Part shown: in pieces, positions 7,061 through 8,195 of the stretch
Layout: each line of letters starts with the position of its first letter
How positions within the stretch are numbered: position 1 is the stretch's first letter
Source of the DNA: an uncultured Odoribacter sp.
Lineage (GTDB): Bacteria; Bacteroidota; Bacteroidia; Bacteroidales; Marinifilaceae
DNA length: 8,195 nt
Reading direction: 5' to 3'
Assembly (NCBI GenBank): GCA_905204385.1
Contig: CAJKZL010000123.1
Location: 1-8,195, forward strand
Translations under genes and position numbers: made by a program
Notes under the pieces: model-generated
Told to the model about the DNA's origin: nothing
The model's input: the letters and a program-made list of their open reading frames with translations, nothing else
Databases searched by the model: none

Positions 7061-7633
7061 TCATTTTCTGATAATCTCGATTTCTCCTCTCATTCCTAAT
7101 TTGATGATGGCGGAAGGGGAGGAAGGCTTATGGTCGTTCCGGCGGTAAGCGACGATATAATCGACGGCCTCACATATCGCGCTGCTGATTTCATCGAAGC
7201 AGCGCGGCGAAGGTTCTCCGCTGATATTGGCCGAAGTGGAAACCAGAGGGCGGTTGAATCTCGTCAGTAGGGAATGGGTAAATTCTTCCTGAGTGATCCG
7301 GATGCCGATCGTTCCGTCCTCAGCAATCAGGTTGGGAGCAAGCCTTTTGGCGTTGGGATAAATGATGGTAGTAGGTTTATCGGCGACCTCGATCAAATCC
7401 AGCGCTATGTCCGGAACGTCGGCATAGGAGGCGATCTTTCCGGCATCCTCCAGCAGGACTAGCATGGATTTGTGGTCCGAACGTTGTTTTATGTCGTAAA
7501 TGCGCTTTACTGCCTCGGCATTGGTCGCATCACACCCCAGCCCCCAAATCGTATCCGTCGGATAAAGGATAACGCCGCCCTTTTTCAGGACTTCCAGGGT
7601 TTTACCGATCTCTTCTTTGAGTTTGGCGTTCAT
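7061..7633 (-). CDS. tsaC: L-threonylcarbamoyladenylate synthase (TsaC/YrdC family)
   Basis: This enzyme makes threonylcarbamoyl-AMP from threonine, bicarbonate and ATP, the first step of tRNA t6A37 synthesis. The product supplies TsaB-TsaD. The 190-residue length fits the short TsaC/YrdC form without the extra C-terminal Sua5 domain. Motifs seen are GGVILYPTDTIWGLGCDA (19-36), the KxR element K49-Q-R51 within YDIKQRSDHK, the T-rich ADKPTTIIYPNAKRLAPN (84-101), GIRI (110-113), the S-x-N element in STSANISGEPSP (132-143), and SSPSAIIKLG near the C terminus. The ATG at 7633 is the only sensible start. It is the upstream gene of a tsaC-tsaB pair on the minus strand and is transcribed divergently from the outer-membrane gene at 7916. 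Confidence 0.95.
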   Translation of the reverse strand: MNAKLKEEIGKTLEVLKKGGVILYPTDTIWGLGCDATNAEAVKRIYDIKQRSDHKSMLVLLEDAGKIASYADVPDIALDLIEVADKPTTIIYPNAKRLAPNLIAEDGTIGIRITQEEFTHSLLTRFNRPLVSTSANISGEPSPRCFDEISSAICEAVDYIVAYRRNDHKPSSPSAIIKLGMRGEIEIIRK

Positions 7634-7654
7634 AGTTTTCTTGTATTCGATCGG

Positions 7655-7662
7655 CGAAAATA
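7655..7662 (-). promoter_or_regulatory. Candidate -7 promoter element for tsaC
   Basis: Read on the minus strand the bases are TATTTTCG, one mismatch from the Bacteroidota consensus TAnnTTTG, and they sit 21 bases before the tsaC ATG. No TTTG box is seen at the expected -33 position, so confidence is limited. The element overlaps a small inverted repeat at 7661-7676. Confidence 0.35.
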
Positions 7663-7676
7663 CGAAGTTTTTCGTA
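7661..7676. repeat. Inverted repeat TACGAA-GTTT-TTCGTA in the tsaC upstream region
   Basis: This is a perfect six-base inverted repeat around a four-base spacer. It lies at the candidate -7 element of tsaC and 28 bases from its ATG. It could be an operator or a small leader hairpin, but a 6-bp match in AT-rich intergenic DNA can also arise by chance. Just beyond it, TTTTTAC occurs twice in tandem (7691-7704). Confidence 0.35.
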
Positions 7677-7789
7677 CATTCTGTCTTTTATTTTTACTTT
7701 TTACTATCCTGTGAGAAGCCTTTCCGTTTATTTGTGAAAATCTTTGGAATTAATAATGGATTTTAAAGCAAGATGTCGAAAGTGGATTC

Positions 7790-7797
7790 TATATTTG
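7790..7797 (+). promoter_or_regulatory. Bacteroidota -7 promoter element for the gene at 7916
   Basis: TATATTTG is an exact match to TAnnTTTG and lies about 118 bases before the ATG at 7916. It implies a start site near 7802 and a leader of over 100 bases. No clear TTTG box lies about 20 bases upstream. The rest of the divergent region (7634-7915) is AT-rich near tsaC and GC-richer at 7817-7886. I see no RNA gene in it. Confidence 0.5.
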
Positions 7798-7915
7798 CAA
7801 AATATTTCCTAAAAATCCGGAAATTGGAGAAGATTTGCCGGATATAGGCTTGCCCGGACCACCTGAAAAGGACGATTGTCCCGGTGATAAATGAAAATAA
7901 AATAAAAGTAGGATC

Positions 7916-8195
7916 ATGGTGCGGCATTTGTTGGTTTTAGGCGGGATGTTTTTGCTTTTTTTCGGGAGTATCTTTGCTCAGGAAGTGGATAATAGCCGTT
8001 TTATTCACCGGCTGGAGGCAGAGATGCGGCCTGGCTATGTTTTTCCTACCAATGCGTTTTTGCGGGGAATGAATGAGGATCGGTTGCCTGTTAAAAATTC
8101 ATAGGCCGCTCATCTGAAATATTCCTTTCAGTATTGTCCGCACACACTGGCCAGCCGGATTTTCGGGGGTGTTTATCAGGGAATTGGGGTGGCCG
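7916..8195 (+). pseudogene. PagL/acyloxyacyl hydrolase-like outer-membrane protein, interrupted by in-frame TAG; 3' end outside window
   Basis: The frame opens at ATG 7916, with AGGA just ahead of it. A signal peptide MVRHLLVLGGMFLLFFGSIFA is likely cleaved before Gln22. The mature start (FIHRLEAEMRPGYVFPTNAFLRG) resembles, from memory, Bacteroidales proteins annotated as acyloxyacyl hydrolase or lipid A 3-O-deacylase-like barrels, which modify lipid A acyl chains in the outer membrane. Codon 63 is TAG (8102-8104). The same frame then continues without another stop to the window edge as AAHLKYSFQYCP and FGGVYQGIGVA, which fits the family's next conserved blocks. Only one codon is affected, so a single substitution (for example from TTG Leu or a TAT/TAC Tyr codon) would explain it. 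A sequencing error or readthrough is possible. The catalytic His-Ser region lies beyond the window, so enzymatic activity cannot be judged. No other gene here ends in TAG, which gives no sign of a recoded amber codon. Confidence 0.7.

Overview
The window looks like a piece of a Bacteroidales chromosome. The evidence is a SusC/RagA-SusD/RagB pair, a lipoprotein signal of the Bacteroidota type (Cys followed by Asp-Asp), and promoter cores of the Bacteroidota form TAnnTTTG in front of two genes. The wording of the SusC barrel (DQSNLFGTDPKYQYRPLW) reminds me of Odoribacteraceae-type transporters. That genus-level hint is recall, not proof.

Layout. Bases 1-4117 (+ strand) hold the end of a nutrient-uptake operon: the C-terminal half of a SusC-type TonB-dependent barrel, its SusD-type surface lipoprotein, and an exported thioredoxin-fold protein. 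They are separated by about ten bases or less. Bases 4118-4259 are a regulatory gap with two copies of a 15-base word exactly 21 bp apart, followed by a good promoter core. Bases 4260-6261 hold two tandem paralogous AraC-family regulators of about 300 residues. Bases 6298-7633 (- strand) hold tsaC and then tsaB, two genes of the tRNA t6A37 pathway, converging on the second regulator. Bases 7634-7915 are a divergent promoter region. From 7916 a (+) gene for an exported outer-membrane protein runs off the window; it resembles the Bacteroidales PagL/acyloxyacyl hydrolase-like family. Its reading frame is interrupted by a TAG at codon 63, and recognisable family sequence continues in the same frame after it.

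How the parts work together. SusC and SusD form an outer-membrane 'pedal-bin' importer. The thioredoxin-like protein encoded with them probably acts in the periplasm or at the cell surface, perhaps on a disulfide-containing substrate; the substrate cannot be read from this window. The AraC pair is not obviously tied to the importer, because it has its own promoter-like region. tsaC and tsaB are housekeeping genes. I see no mobile element, CRISPR array, rRNA or tRNA. The points most worth checking are the 21-bp-phased repeat, the divergent second regulator (Cys cluster and altered DNA-binding motif) and the in-frame amber codon. I do not claim a wholly new system.
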